Origin: Hymenobacter plasmatis
GTDB lineage: Bacteria > Bacteroidota > Bacteroidia > Cytophagales > Hymenobacteraceae
NCBI RefSeq assembly: GCF_020711255.1
Contig: NZ_JAJFAW010000004.1
Location: 62,001-126,000, forward strand
DNA length: 64,000 nucleotides
Direction of reading: 5' to 3'
Shown here one piece after another: positions 29,353-37,912 of the stretch. Under the pieces are notes generated by a model, which was not told where the DNA came from, searched no databases, and worked only from the letters and a program-made list of their open reading frames with translations. The position numbers and the translations under genes were made by a program. Position 1 is the stretch's first letter. Each line of letters begins with the position of its first letter.

Positions 29353-30735
29353 ATGCCCGAGCCCATGCACTGGCCGCGCCTGCTGTCGCAGCGCCGTTTT
29401 CCCGACCAGCAATTGCCCCCGCCCAGCGCCGCGCCCGTCCGCGGAGCCTTCGTGCAGGATTACGACCGGGTGGTGTTCAGCTCCGCGTTCCGGCGGCTGC
29501 AGCGCAAAACCCAGGTGATGCCCCTGCCCGAAACCGACTTCGTGCACACCCGCCTCACCCACTCCCTCGAAACCGCCGTGGTGGGCCGCTCGCTGGGCCG
29601 CCTCGCCGCCCGCCACCTCCTGGAAAACGATGCCGCTCTGGCTCAACTGCTGCCCAACCTCGACCAAGACTGCGGCGACATCGTGGCCGCCGCCTGCCTG
29701 GCCCACGACATCGGCAACCCGCCCTTCGGCCACTCCGGCGAAGACGCCATCAGCAGCTACTTTGCCAGCCACGCCGCCGCGCCGTACCTGGACAAGCTCA
29801 CGCCCGCCGAAGTGGCCGATTTGCAGCACTTTGAGGGCAATGCAGCGGGCTTCCGCATCCTCACCCATACCTACGCCGCGCACAGCACCGGCACCGCCGG
29901 CCTGGGCCTCACATACGCCACCCTGGGCGCCTTCACCAAATACCCCAAACCCAGCCTGGTGCCGGCAGCGGCAAAATTGGGCGGGGCTTCCGAAAAGAAA
30001 TACGGCCACTTCCAAACCGAAAACCCACGCTTCCGGCACGTAGCCGCCGAGTTGGACTTGATTCCCAAAGGCGACCCCGCGCTGGGCTTTACTCACCGCC
30101 ACCCGCTGGCCTTTCTGGTAGAGGCGGCCGATGACCTGTGCTACCGCATCATCGACTTTGAAGACGGCCTGAAGCTCGGCCTGATTGAGCCGCAGGCTGG
30201 GCTGGGCTTGCTGAAAAAGATGCTCAACGACCCGGCCGGCCGCGTGGGCAGCGTGCAGTGGCACGACTGGCGTGAGGAATTGGGCTACATCCGCGCCCGC
30301 CTGATTGGCAAGCTGGTGGCCGAATCGGCGGCCCTGTTTGCGCAGCACGCCCCGGCTATCCTGCGTGGCGAATACGACCAGCCGCTCATCAAAGAGTTGG
30401 GCTGCTGGGCTGATTTGCAGGAAGTGCAGCGCCTGAGCATCGAAAAGCTCTACCGCAGCCGCCCGGTGCTCGAAATCGAAGCCGCGGGCTTCGAAGTGCT
30501 TGGTGGCTTGCTCGATGCTTTTCTGTGCGCCGTGTTCGACGAGGGCCAAGGCCACCGCAGCCGCAAACTGCTGCTCCTGTTGCCCGAGCAGTTCCGCGCC
30601 GAAGGCCACCAAACCGGCGTATCGGCTTATGAAAAGATTCTGCTGCTCACCGATTTCGTAGCCGGCATGACCGACCAGAATGCCTTGAGCCTGTACAAGA
30701 CCATTAAGGGAATTGAGCTGCCGAAAGGGTTTTAA
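29353..30735 (+). CDS. dgt: Deoxyguanosinetriphosphate triphosphohydrolase (dGTPase)
   Basis: 460 residues. It is an HD-domain enzyme that cleaves dNTPs to nucleoside and triphosphate, controlling dNTP pools. 'DYDRVVFSSAFRRLQRKTQV', 'HTRLTHSLE' and 'HDIGNPPFGHSGE' give the HD metal site and nucleotide loop. Length and start match the type of dGTPase found in Bacteroidota. It lies 37 nt after the M1 peptidase gene on the same strand, followed by a repeat enclosing a terminator. Confidence 0.93.
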   Translation: MPEPMHWPRLLSQRRFPDQQLPPPSAAPVRGAFVQDYDRVVFSSAFRRLQRKTQVMPLPETDFVHTRLTHSLETAVVGRSLGRLAARHLLENDAALAQLLPNLDQDCGDIVAAACLAHDIGNPPFGHSGEDAISSYFASHAAAPYLDKLTPAEVADLQHFEGNAAGFRILTHTYAAHSTGTAGLGLTYATLGAFTKYPKPSLVPAAAKLGGASEKKYGHFQTENPRFRHVAAELDLIPKGDPALGFTHRHPLAFLVEAADDLCYRIIDFEDGLKLGLIEPQAGLGLLKKMLNDPAGRVGSVQWHDWREELGYIRARLIGKLVAESAALFAQHAPAILRGEYDQPLIKELGCWADLQEVQRLSIEKLYRSRPVLEIEAAGFEVLGGLLDAFLCAVFDEGQGHRSRKLLLLLPEQFRAEGHQTGVSAYEKILLLTDFVAGMTDQNALSLYKTIKGIELPKGF

Positions 30736-30774
30736 AATGGTGATGCTTTCCGCAACGAAGCACCTTGCGTGTGG

Positions 30775-30931
30775 CACCTCTCCCCCGGCCCTCTCCAAAA
30801 GAGAGGGGAGCCTGACGGTAATCCAATGAAAAGCCCCGGCTTAAGCGAGCCGGGGCTTTTGGTTTTCAGGAATTGAGCTAGTTCTCGTGCCTTGGCTCCC
30901 CTCTCTTTTGGAGAGGGGCCGGGGGTGAGGG
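30775..30931. repeat. GC-rich inverted repeat (family D) around a terminator
   Basis: CACCTCTCCCCCGGCCCTCT then CCAAAAGAGAGGGGAGCC on the left is mirrored by GGCTCCCCTCTCTTTTGG then AGAGGGGCCGGGGGTGAGGG on the right, nearly perfectly over about 37 bp. A separate hairpin lies in the centre. Confidence 0.85.
30829..30860. terminator. Hairpin terminator after dgt
   Basis: A 13-bp perfect stem (AAAAGCCCCGGCT and complement) with a 6-nt loop and flanking T-run. It serves dgt and the convergent amidotransferase gene, and is enclosed by the family D arms. Confidence 0.85.
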
Positions 30932-30977
30932 TCCCCATGCGAGGCTACGTGCTACAGGACTGCTATTTTAGTAACGT

Positions 30978-31700
30978 TCAGTAAGGCAGCATCTCTCCCT
31001 CATGTACGGCCACCAGATTCGCAAGCAGCGACTCCAGCAGCTTGCGGCCCTTCCAAACCGATTTGAGCTTGGCCCGAATCTGTTCGGCGGTCTGCACGAA
31101 TTCCTGCTCTTCGGCCGCCTCGTGGTTTTCAAACTGCATCAGCTTCTCCACCATTTCCACCGTGAACTCGGGGTGAAACTGGAGGCCGATAATACCATCG
31201 CCCCACACAAAACCCTGCGTGGCACAGCCCGCCGACATGCCCACCCGGATAGCTCCCGGCGGCACCGTGAACGTATCGACGTGCCAATGGAGCACGCCGG
31301 CTTTCTCGGGCCAGCCGCGCAACAGTGGGTGTTCCAGCGCCTTGGCAGAGAAGCGCACCGTCCAAAATCCGATTTCCGGCTCTGCATTGGGCCGCACCTC
31401 GGCTCCGAGCTCCTGGGCTACCAACTGCGCGCCCAGGCAGATAGCCAGCGTCACTTTTCCGGCCCGCAATACTTCCTTGATGAAGGCTTTCTCCTCACGC
31501 AGCCAGGGAAATTTGGCTTCGTCGTGCACGCTCATGGCCCCACCGAGGATGAGCAGCCCATCAAACTCAGCCAGTGCCGGGAATGCCGGATCCGCCTCAA
31601 ATAAGCGTGTAAAAGTGAGCGAATGGCCGTGCGCCGCCAGCCAGTCGGCCGCGTGGCCCGGGCCTTCGTCGGGCATATGTTGGAGGCAGTGCCAGCGCAT
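30978..31700 (-). CDS. Class I glutamine amidotransferase (GMP-synthase-like)
   Basis: 240 residues. The triad is visible: nucleophile in 'AICLGAQLVA', His/Glu in 'GLQFHPEFT'. It resembles stand-alone GATase1 proteins annotated as GMP synthase-like or gamma-glutamyl hydrolase-like; the partner or substrate is unknown. It lies just downstream of guaA on the same strand, separated by a family A repeat. The ATG at 31700 fits the family start 'MRWHCLQHMPDEG'. Confidence 0.85.
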   Translation of the reverse strand: MRWHCLQHMPDEGPGHAADWLAAHGHSLTFTRLFEADPAFPALAEFDGLLILGGAMSVHDEAKFPWLREEKAFIKEVLRAGKVTLAICLGAQLVAQELGAEVRPNAEPEIGFWTVRFSAKALEHPLLRGWPEKAGVLHWHVDTFTVPPGAIRVGMSAGCATQGFVWGDGIIGLQFHPEFTVEMVEKLMQFENHEAAEEQEFVQTAEQIRAKLKSVWKGRKLLESLLANLVAVHEGEMLPY

Positions 31701-31727
31701 ATCTCTTAGGGGCTACTTTAAAAAAAT

Positions 31728-31820
31728 ACGCCTGTCATGCAGAGCGCAGCGAAGCATCTTATCAGGTCAGTATCGTTGAGCCGTAAGAAGATGCTTCGCT
31801 GCGCTCTGCATGACAGGCGT
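31728..31820. repeat. Family A repeat with 33-bp perfect arms
   Basis: Outer ACGCCTGTCATGCAGAGCGC and inner AGCGAAGCATCTT are mirrored exactly on the right around a 27-nt centre. It lies between guaA and the amidotransferase gene. Confidence 0.9.
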
Positions 31821-31851
31821 TATCAAAAGGACGTTATCAAAAAATCAGAAC

Positions 31852-33387
31852 CTACTCCCACTCAATCGTAGCCGGGGGCTTGGAGGAGATATCATACACC
31901 ACGCGGTTGATGCCGCGCACCTGGTTGATGATTTTATTGGAAACCTCGGCCAGAAACTCGTACGGCAAGTGGGCCCAGTCGGCGGTCATGCCGTCCACGC
32001 TGGTTACGGCGCGTAGGGCTACTACTTGCTCATAGGTGCGCTCATCGCCCATCACGCCCACGCTTTGGATGGGCAGGAGCATGGCGCCAGCCTGCCACAC
32101 CTTGGAATAGAGGTCGTGCTCCTTCAGCAGGTTAATGAACACGTTGTCGGCGCGTTGCAGCAGGTCTACCTTTTCGGGGGTGATGTCGCCGAGAATCCGG
32201 ATACCGAGGCCTGGGCCAGGGAACGGGTGCCGGTTCAATATCTCGCCGGGCAGGCCCAGGGCCGCACCCACTTCCCGCACCTCGTCCTTAAATAGCATGC
32301 GCAGGGGCTCTACTACTTTCAGATTCATGTCGTCGGGCAGGCCGCCCACGTTGTGGTGGCTTTTGATGGTCACGGCCGGCCCTTTCACCGATACCGACTC
32401 GATGACGTCGGGGTAAATGGTACCCTGAGCCAGCCAGGCTGCGCCTTCCACTTTGTGGGCTTCGCGGTCGAATACCTCAATAAACGTGCGGCCAATGGCC
32501 TTGCGCTTGGCTTCAGGGTCAGAGAGGCCCACCAGGGCGGCGTAGAACTCGGGCGCGGCATTCACCCCGGTCACGTTCAGGCCCAGGCCTTCGTATGCTT
32601 TGAGCACCGTGGCAAACTCGTCCTGCCGCAGCAAGCCGTTGTCCACGAAAATGCCGTGGAGGCGGGGGCCAATGGCGCGGTGCAGCAGCAGCGCCGCCAC
32701 ACTGGAATCGACGCCGCCGGAGAGGCCCAGAATCACCTGGTCGTCGGGGCCGATGGTATGTTGCAAGGCCTGCACGGCCGAATCCACAAAGTGGTCGGGC
32801 GTCCAGCTTTGGGCGCACTGGCAGATATTGACCACGAAGTTGTGCAGCAGCTGCTTGCCTTCGGTGGTGTGCGTTACCTCGGGGTGAAACTGGATGCCGT
32901 AGGTATCCTGGCCTTCAATTTTGAAGGCCGCCACCGCCACTTCGGGCGTGCTGGCAATGATGTCGTAACCTGCCGGCAGGGATTGGATGGTATCGCCGTG
33001 CGACATCCAAACCTGCGACTCGGCGTGCATGCCCTCGAGCAGCGGCGAGGTCTCATCCAATTGGGAAAGCCGGGCCCGGCCGTACTCGCGAATGGTGGCC
33101 GGTGTGACCTCGCCCCCGCCCTGCTGGGCCAGCAGCTGCGCGCCGTAGCACACACCCAGCAGCGGTATGTGGCCCTGAATGTGGCTCAGGTCAGGGTTAG
33201 GGGCACCTTCTTCCCGCACCGAGCACGGCGAGCCGGAAAGAATAACGCCCCGAATATCGTCGGTCAGAACGAGGTTCGGGGCGTGGGTGTAGGGGTGAAT
33301 TTCGCAAAACACGTGCAGCTCGCGGATGCGCCGGGCTATCAATTGCGTGTATTGCGAGCCGAAATCCAGAATGATAAGTCGTTCCAT
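31852..33387 (-). CDS. guaA: GMP synthase (glutamine-hydrolysing)
   Basis: 511 residues. It converts XMP to GMP. The amidotransferase nucleophile is Cys80 in '[11 protein letters not shown]', the P-loop of the ATP pyrophosphatase is '[14 protein letters not shown]', and '[16 protein letters not shown]'-like residues ('[14 protein letters not shown]') and the C-terminal '[20 protein letters not shown]' complete the dimerisation domain. Promoter box TAGCTTTG sits 4 nt before the ATG, so the transcript may be leaderless. Confidence 0.97.
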   Translation of the reverse strand: MERLIILDFGSQYTQLIARRIRELHVFCEIHPYTHAPNLVLTDDIRGVILSGSPCSVREEGAPNPDLSHIQGHIPLLGVCYGAQLLAQQGGGEVTPATIREYGRARLSQLDETSPLLEGMHAESQVWMSHGDTIQSLPAGYDIIASTPEVAVAAFKIEGQDTYGIQFHPEVTHTTEGKQLLHNFVVNICQCAQSWTPDHFVDSAVQALQHTIGPDDQVILGLSGGVDSSVAALLLHRAIGPRLHGIFVDNGLLRQDEFATVLKAYEGLGLNVTGVNAAPEFYAALVGLSDPEAKRKAIGRTFIEVFDREAHKVEGAAWLAQGTIYPDVIESVSVKGPAVTIKSHHNVGGLPDDMNLKVVEPLRMLFKDEVREVGAALGLPGEILNRHPFPGPGLGIRILGDITPEKVDLLQRADNVFINLLKEHDLYSKVWQAGAMLLPIQSVGVMGDERTYEQVVALRAVTSVDGMTADWAHLPYEFLAEVSNKIINQVRGINRVVYDISSKPPATIEWE

Positions 33388-33391
33388 GGTG

Positions 33392-33399
33392 CAAAGCTA
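33392..33399 (-). promoter_or_regulatory. TAnnTTTG -7 box for guaA, 4 nt from the ATG
   Basis: On the minus strand this reads TAGCTTTG, then CACC, then the guaA ATG. The spacing would put the transcription start at or next to the start codon. The inner edge touches the left arm of the family E repeat. Confidence 0.6.
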
Positions 33400-33601
33400 A
33401 CCACGGATTAGCGCGGATTTTGAATGACTTTCCCGGATTCTATAGTCGACTCCCTTGCCCGAACCCCGCTTTTAGGAGGCTAGAAACTCGTTCTATCAGC
33501 ACAACAGTCAAGCTGTTAATCACGCGCTTATCCGGACGGCAGCGTACTGGTTGCTTACAAAATCCACGAAATCCGTTTAAAAACCGCGCTAATCCGTGGT
33601 T
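33399..33601. repeat. Inverted repeat (family E) between guaA and ffs promoters
   Basis: Perfect 18-bp arms (AACCACGGATTAGCGCGG and its complement) flank 167 bp with no gene. The left arm abuts the guaA -7 box and the right arm ends 7 nt before the ffs -7 box. Confidence 0.85.
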
Positions 33602-33608
33602 CCTGCCT

Positions 33609-33616
33609 TATCTTTG
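33609..33616 (+). promoter_or_regulatory. TAnnTTTG -7 box for the SRP RNA gene
   Basis: TATCTTTG ends 4 nt before the predicted 5' end of the SRP RNA, an ideal distance for its promoter. Confidence 0.7.
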
Positions 33617-33620
33617 CATC

Positions 33621-33714
33621 GGCAAGTCAGAACGACCAGCTCCTGCTGAACTCCCCCAGGACCGGAAGGTAGCAAGGGTAGGTGGTTGTAGCGGTGCGAT
33701 TTTGGCTTGCTTTT
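33621..33714 (+). ncRNA. ffs: Signal recognition particle RNA, small bacterial type (4.5S)
   Basis: The conserved SRP core is present: AGGACCGGAAGGTAGCAAGG, with the GGAA tetraloop and the asymmetric loop that binds Ffh. The 5' GGCAAGTC pairs with the 3' GGCTTGC to close a ~90-nt hairpin. A promoter box lies directly upstream and eight Ts follow at 33711-33718 as a terminator. The RNA guides membrane proteins to the translocon with Ffh. An open reading frame across it is spurious. Confidence 0.93.
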
Positions 33715-33798
33715 TTTTGCCTTTTCCGGTCGGCCCCATCGCTGCTCTGTTCCGCATTTTGGCGGCCCAATGAGTAGGTTTGGGGCCGACCTTTTTCC

Positions 33799-33892
33799 GA
33801 TGAGGAATGCAGAATGAAGGACAAATAATGAGCGGTAATATCACCCGCTTTGCGCCATCATTCCTCCTTCTTCATTCCTCATTCTTCATTTA
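33799..33892. repeat. AT-rich inverted repeat (family C)
   Basis: GATGAGGAATGCAGAATGAA faces TTCATTCCTCATTCTTCATT. It lies between ffs and the transaldolase-family gene and ends 5 nt before that start codon. Confidence 0.65.
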
Positions 33893-33897
33893 TTTCC

Positions 33898-34554
33898 ATG
33901 AAGTTCTTCATTGATACCGCCAACCTCAACGACATCCGCGAAGCTGTAGAGTTGGGCATCCTCGACGGCGTGACCACCAACCCCTCGCTGATGGCCAAGG
34001 AAGGCATCCGCGGCATGGACAGCGTGATGGCCCACTACCGCCAAATCTGCGAGCTGGTAAATGGCGACGTGTCGGCTGAGGTCATCGCCACCGACTTTGA
34101 CGGCATCATCCGCGAGGGCGAGGAACTGGCCGAGCTGCATCCCAACATTGTGGTGAAAGTGCCGATGACCAAGGAGGGTGTGAAAGCCATCAAGTACTTC
34201 TCAGACAAGGGCATCAAAACCAACTGCACCCTGATTTTCACAGCCGGCCAGGCCCTGCTGGCCGCCAAAGCCGGCGCCACTTACGTGTCGCCCTTCGTGG
34301 GCCGGCTCGACGACATCGGCCACGACGGCCTGCAGCTAGTGGAGCAGATTGTGCAGATTTTCAGCAACTACGGCTACCCCACCGAAGTCCTGGCTGCCTC
34401 GGTGCGACACGTGCCGCACCTGATTCAGTGCGCCGAGATTGGCGCCGATGTGGTGACCTGCCCGCTCAACGTCATCACCGCGCTGCTCTACCACCCGCTC
34501 ACCGACAAAGGCCTGGCCACTTTTCTGGCCGACCACAAGAAGGTTAATTCGTAA
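33898..34554 (+). CDS. fsa: Transaldolase / fructose-6-phosphate aldolase family protein
   Basis: 218 residues, the short TalC/FSA type. The Schiff-base lysine is Lys87 in '[12 protein letters not shown]'. '[16 protein letters not shown]', '[13 protein letters not shown]', '[20 protein letters not shown]' and '[11 protein letters not shown]' are family signatures. Members act either as transaldolase in the pentose phosphate pathway or as F6P aldolase; the sequence alone does not separate them here. The ATG at 33898 is used; an in-frame ATG at 33850 lies in the repeat. Confidence 0.93.
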   Translation: MKFFIDTANLNDIREAVELGILDGVTTNPSLMAKEGIRGMDSVMAHYRQICELVNGDVSAEVIATDFDGIIREGEELAELHPNIVVKVPMTKEGVKAIKYFSDKGIKTNCTLIFTAGQALLAAKAGATYVSPFVGRLDDIGHDGLQLVEQIVQIFSNYGYPTEVLAASVRHVPHLIQCAEIGADVVTCPLNVITALLYHPLTDKGLATFLADHKKVNS

Positions 34555-34557
34555 CTA

Positions 34558-34657
34558 AGTTATGAGTTCTGAATTATGAGTTATGAGTTGTTCAACCAAC
34601 GGGTTGCTGCGCTTATTGTCTCGACTCATAATTCATAATTCCCAACTCATAATTCAA
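34558..34657. repeat. AT-rich inverted repeat (family C variant)
   Basis: AAGTTATGAGTTCTGAATTA then TGAGTTATGAGT on the left faces GACTCATAATTCATAATTCC then CAACTCATAATTC on the right. It ends 4 nt before the next start codon. Confidence 0.75.
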
Positions 34658-34661
34658 AGAA

Positions 34662-34865
34662 ATGTACATCATAAAGGTAAAAGGCAAGGCCAAAATCCCC
34701 GATTACATTCAGTTACGGGACGAGGCCTTTGTGCTCATTGCGTATTTCCGGGCCGACCGGCCACTCAAGGATTTGCACCGCTACGGGCTCGAAGGCAAGG
34801 AAACGGAGCTGGCCGCCGTGATTGCCGAACTCGAATTTGGCAAGCTGCGGCCCTTGGCAATCTGA
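34662..34865 (+). CDS. Small protein of unknown function
   Basis: 67 residues, not recognised. It starts 'MYIIKVKGKAKIPDYIQLRD', with strand-like and helical parts and no signal or membrane segment. Its codon use is like that of neighbouring genes. It follows the transaldolase-family gene on the same strand, with a repeat between, so it may be co-transcribed. Confidence 0.65.
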   Translation: MYIIKVKGKAKIPDYIQLRDEAFVLIAYFRADRPLKDLHRYGLEGKETELAAVIAELEFGKLRPLAI

Positions 34866-35011
34866 GTGAATCATGCTGGGAATTACCCATGAGAATTGCT
34901 GATTACGATGCGTGTTTTAATGGCCATATTATTGAGCTAAAACGGCAGTAATCTAGCCCACTGAAATAGCGCAAGGCTAAAACCCACCAACCCGACTAAC
35001 CCGATAAAACA

Positions 35012-35698
35012 GTGGTTCAGACAGAAAACGTTATTGAGCTGCACGATGCTACTATAATGCAGGAGCAGCAAGCGGTGCTGCAGGGAGTATCGTTTTCCCT
35101 CGAAAAAGGCGCGTTTGCGTATTTGGTGGGCCGCACGGGCGCGGGCAAATCGTCGCTGCTCAAGACGCTGTATGCCGACCTGCCACTGCAGAGCGGCATG
35201 GGCACCGTGGCCGGCTTTGCCCTGTCGAAACTATCCGCCAGCAAGGTGCCGTATCTGCGGCGCCGCCTGGGCATTGTGTTTCAGGATTTCCAGTTGCTTT
35301 CGGACCGCACCGTGGCCGAAAACCTGATGTTTGTGCTCAATGCCACCGGCTGGAAAGGCAAGGCGCGCAAGCAGCAGCGCATCAGCGACGTGCTGACCCA
35401 GGTGGGCCTCAACGGCACCGCCAACCGCATGCCCCACCGCCTCTCGGGCGGCGAGCAGCAGCGCGTGGTCATTGCCCGCGCCATGTTGAATGAGCCGGTG
35501 CTATTGCTCGCCGATGAGCCCACCGGCAACCTCGACCCGGACGTGTCGGCCAGCATCATGCAGCTGTTTGGCGAAATCAATAATGCGGGCACGGCTATTT
35601 TAATGGCCACCCACAATTTTCAATTAATTGAGCGGTACCCGCACCGCGTGCTCACGTGCAAGGATGGCGAATTGCTGGATTCGGCCAAACGCGTTTAA
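35012..35698 (+). CDS. ftsE: FtsE-like cell-division ABC transporter ATPase
   Basis: 228 residues with Walker A 'GRTGAGKSS' (40-48), signature 'LSGGEQQRVVIARAM', Walker B 'LLLADEPTGNLDPD' and switch 'ATHNFQL'. FtsE pairs with FtsX to control cell-wall hydrolases at the septum. Its close match in size and motifs to FtsE supports the call, but no ftsX is next to it. The start is a GTG at 35012, giving the family N-terminus 'ENVIELHDATIMQ'. Confidence 0.87.
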   Translation: MVQTENVIELHDATIMQEQQAVLQGVSFSLEKGAFAYLVGRTGAGKSSLLKTLYADLPLQSGMGTVAGFALSKLSASKVPYLRRRLGIVFQDFQLLSDRTVAENLMFVLNATGWKGKARKQQRISDVLTQVGLNGTANRMPHRLSGGEQQRVVIARAMLNEPVLLLADEPTGNLDPDVSASIMQLFGEINNAGTAILMATHNFQLIERYPHRVLTCKDGELLDSAKRV

Positions 35699-35752
35699 GC
35701 GAATCCGTGCGTCTATTATTTGCTGATTGCTCATTGCTATTTGTCAATTAAC

Positions 35753-36643
35753 ATGGCACCCGGGCTGTCGGTATTAATTCCGGTTTTCAACTGCGACGTC
35801 AACGAATTGGTTGACTCCCTGCTCGCGCAGCAAACGGCCTGGCCCGGCCCGGTCGAAATCCTTTTATTCGACGACGGCTCGGCCGAAAACATCCGCACGC
35901 TCAACCGCCCCCTAGCGCACCGCCCCGGCGTGCGCTACCAGGAACTGCCGCACAACGTGGGCCGCGCCGCGATTCGCAACCGGCTGGCCGCTGCCGCGCA
36001 GCACGAATGGCTGCTGCTGCTCGATAATGACAGCCTGCTGCCGGATGCCCAGTTTCTGGCCCGGTACGCTGCCGCCCGCCACCGCGCGCCCGTGCTCATC
36101 GGCGGCACCTGCTATACCACCCTTCCTCCTACGGACCCCGCCTTGCACCTGCGCTGGTACTACGGCCAAGCCCGCGAGGCCCGCGCCTCCGCGGCGCGCC
36201 AGCAGCAGCCCCACACCCAGCTCACCATCAACAACGCGCTGGTGCAGGCCGGTATTTTAGCTCAATTCCCGCTCGATGAGCAGATGAATGGCTACGGGCA
36301 CGAGGACACCAAATTTGGCCTGGCGCTGGCAGCGGCGGGCATTGGCGTTTTTCACCTCGACAACCCGGTGCTGCACAACGGGCTGGAGCCCGGCGCGTCC
36401 TTTTTGAGTAAAAGCGAGGAAGCCGTGCGCAACCTCGTGCAGGTGCACGGGCACAACGGGGCAAGCCGGCATTCGCGGCTGCTGCGGCTGGCGCTGCGGC
36501 TGCGTCGGCTGGGCGTAGCTACGGCGGCCCAGGCCCTGCTGGCGGCTGCGGAGCCCCGGCTGCGGCGCAACGTGCTTTCGGCCCGGCCCAGCCTGCGGGC
36601 GTTCGACTTGCTCAAGTTGAGCTGGCTGCTGAAGCAACTGTAG
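35753..36643 (+). CDS. Glycosyltransferase family 2 protein
   Basis: 296 residues with a GT-A fold: 'LSVLIPVFNCDVNELVDSL', 'LLFDDGSAENIR' and the metal/sugar-binding 'LLLDNDSLLPD' (DxD). The acceptor-side 'GYGHEDTKFGLALAAAG' is typical of GT2 chondroitin/hyaluronan-like members. The substrate is unknown; cell-surface polysaccharide synthesis is likely given the neighbouring sugar genes. The ATG at 35753 is used; upstream in-frame codons at 35720 are unsupported. It lies 55 nt after ftsE. Confidence 0.85.
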   Translation: MAPGLSVLIPVFNCDVNELVDSLLAQQTAWPGPVEILLFDDGSAENIRTLNRPLAHRPGVRYQELPHNVGRAAIRNRLAAAAQHEWLLLLDNDSLLPDAQFLARYAAARHRAPVLIGGTCYTTLPPTDPALHLRWYYGQAREARASAARQQQPHTQLTINNALVQAGILAQFPLDEQMNGYGHEDTKFGLALAAAGIGVFHLDNPVLHNGLEPGASFLSKSEEAVRNLVQVHGHNGASRHSRLLRLALRLRRLGVATAAQALLAAAEPRLRRNVLSARPSLRAFDLLKLSWLLKQL

Positions 36644-36718
36644 CCGCATTCTGCTTTTAGCTCAATTTCCCGCCGGCTAATCTGCACGGCCCTGGGCGCC
36701 GCTAGCCGGGGATGCGGC

Positions 36719-36726
36719 TATCTTTG
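36719..36726 (+). promoter_or_regulatory. TAnnTTTG -7 box for the sugar aminotransferase gene
   Basis: TATCTTTG lies 25 nt before the TTG start at 36752, predicting a leader of about 20 nt. Confidence 0.5.
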
Positions 36727-36751
36727 GCCGACTTTTTTTTACCCGCTGCAT

Positions 36752-37903
36752 TTGATACTCCCGGCTCCTCCCTCTCCTATTCACCTGCTCGATTTGGCGG
36801 CGGAGCATGCGGCCATGCAGCCGGCGCTGGACGAGGCCCTGCGCGAGGTAATGGCATCGGCGGCGTTCATCCAGGGGCCGGCAGTGAGCCACTTTGCCAC
36901 GGAGCTGGGCGAGTACCTGGGCGGCGCTCACGTGATTCCCTGTGCCAATGGCACCGATGCGCTTACCCTGGCCCTGCTGAGCTTGCAGTTGCCAGCGGGG
37001 GCCGAAGTCATTGTTCCCGCCTTTACCTACGTAGCCACGCTGGAGGCTGCAGCGCTGCTCGGCCTGCGCCCCGTGCTGGTGGATGTGCTGCCTACTACGT
37101 TCAACATAGACCCAGATGCGGTGGAGGCCGCCATCACGCCGCGCACGGGAGCTATAGTGGCGGTGCATTTGTTTGGGCAATGCGCCGATTTGGAAGCCTT
37201 GCATGCCCTCGCTACCCACCACGGCGTGGCCCTGATTGAAGACAACGCGCAGGCCATTGGCGCATCGTTCCAGTTTGCCAACGGCCGGCAAGCCGAGGCC
37301 GGAACTGTGGGCGAAGTGGGCACCACGTCTTTTTTTCCTTCCAAAAATCTGGGGGCCCTGGGCGATGGCGGCGCCCTGCTCACCCGCGATGCTACCCGCG
37401 CCGACCTGCTCCGCCAGTTGGCCAACCACGGCCAGACCCAGAAATACCACCACCAGCACATTGGGCTGAACTCCCGCCTCGATACTCTGCAGGCTGCCCT
37501 GCTGCGGGTAAAGCTGCAGCACCTGCCCGCAGCTACCGCGACCCGCCAAGCCGTGGCCGCCCGCTACGATGCGGCCCTGGCGGATATGGCTGGCCTGCAC
37601 ATCCCGGCCCGTGACCCACGCAGCAGCCACGTCTTTCATCAGTACAGCATTACGCTGGCCGAACCCGGACGTCGCGACGATTTGCAGCACTTTCTTCAGC
37701 GCTGCGGGGTACCCACCATGGTTTATTACCCGCTGCCAGTGCACGCGCAGCCGGCCTATGCTTACCTGGGCTACCAGGCGGGGCAGTTTCCCGTGGCAGA
37801 GCGGCTTTGCGGTGCGGTGCTGTCGCTGCCCATTCATCCGCGGCTGACGGCGGAGCAGCAGGAGTACATTATTGCGTGCCTGGGCATTTTCTTTGGGCGT
37901 TAA
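36752..37903 (+). CDS. DegT/DnrJ/EryC1-family sugar aminotransferase
   Basis: 383 residues, the normal length for this PLP family, which transfers an amino group from glutamate to a nucleotide keto-sugar. 'ANGTDALTLAL', 'FTYVATLEAAALLG', 'HLFGQCADL', 'IEDNAQAIGA' and the PLP lysine in 'FFPSKNLGALGDGGAL' are visible. The start is a TTG at 36752, with no in-frame ATG before 'MQPALDEAL'. Gene and product are paired with the sugar dehydrogenase that follows after 9 nt, as in WlbC/WlbA-type amino-sugar pathways. Confidence 0.87.
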   Translation: MILPAPPSPIHLLDLAAEHAAMQPALDEALREVMASAAFIQGPAVSHFATELGEYLGGAHVIPCANGTDALTLALLSLQLPAGAEVIVPAFTYVATLEAAALLGLRPVLVDVLPTTFNIDPDAVEAAITPRTGAIVAVHLFGQCADLEALHALATHHGVALIEDNAQAIGASFQFANGRQAEAGTVGEVGTTSFFPSKNLGALGDGGALLTRDATRADLLRQLANHGQTQKYHHQHIGLNSRLDTLQAALLRVKLQHLPAATATRQAVAARYDAALADMAGLHIPARDPRSSHVFHQYSITLAEPGRRDDLQHFLQRCGVPTMVYYPLPVHAQPAYAYLGYQAGQFPVAERLCGAVLSLPIHPRLTAEQQEYIIACLGIFFGR

Positions 37904-37912
37904 ATCTGTTTA

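Noticed and set aside
29266..30798. 510-codon antisense frame across dgt
   Set aside because: The forward HD-domain enzyme is unmistakable.
32353..33411. 352-codon forward frame antisense to guaA
   Set aside because: guaA on the other strand has all GATase and P-loop motifs.
33420..33773. 117-codon frame over the guaA-ffs gap
   Set aside because: It overlaps the SRP RNA and its promoter, and has no conserved features.
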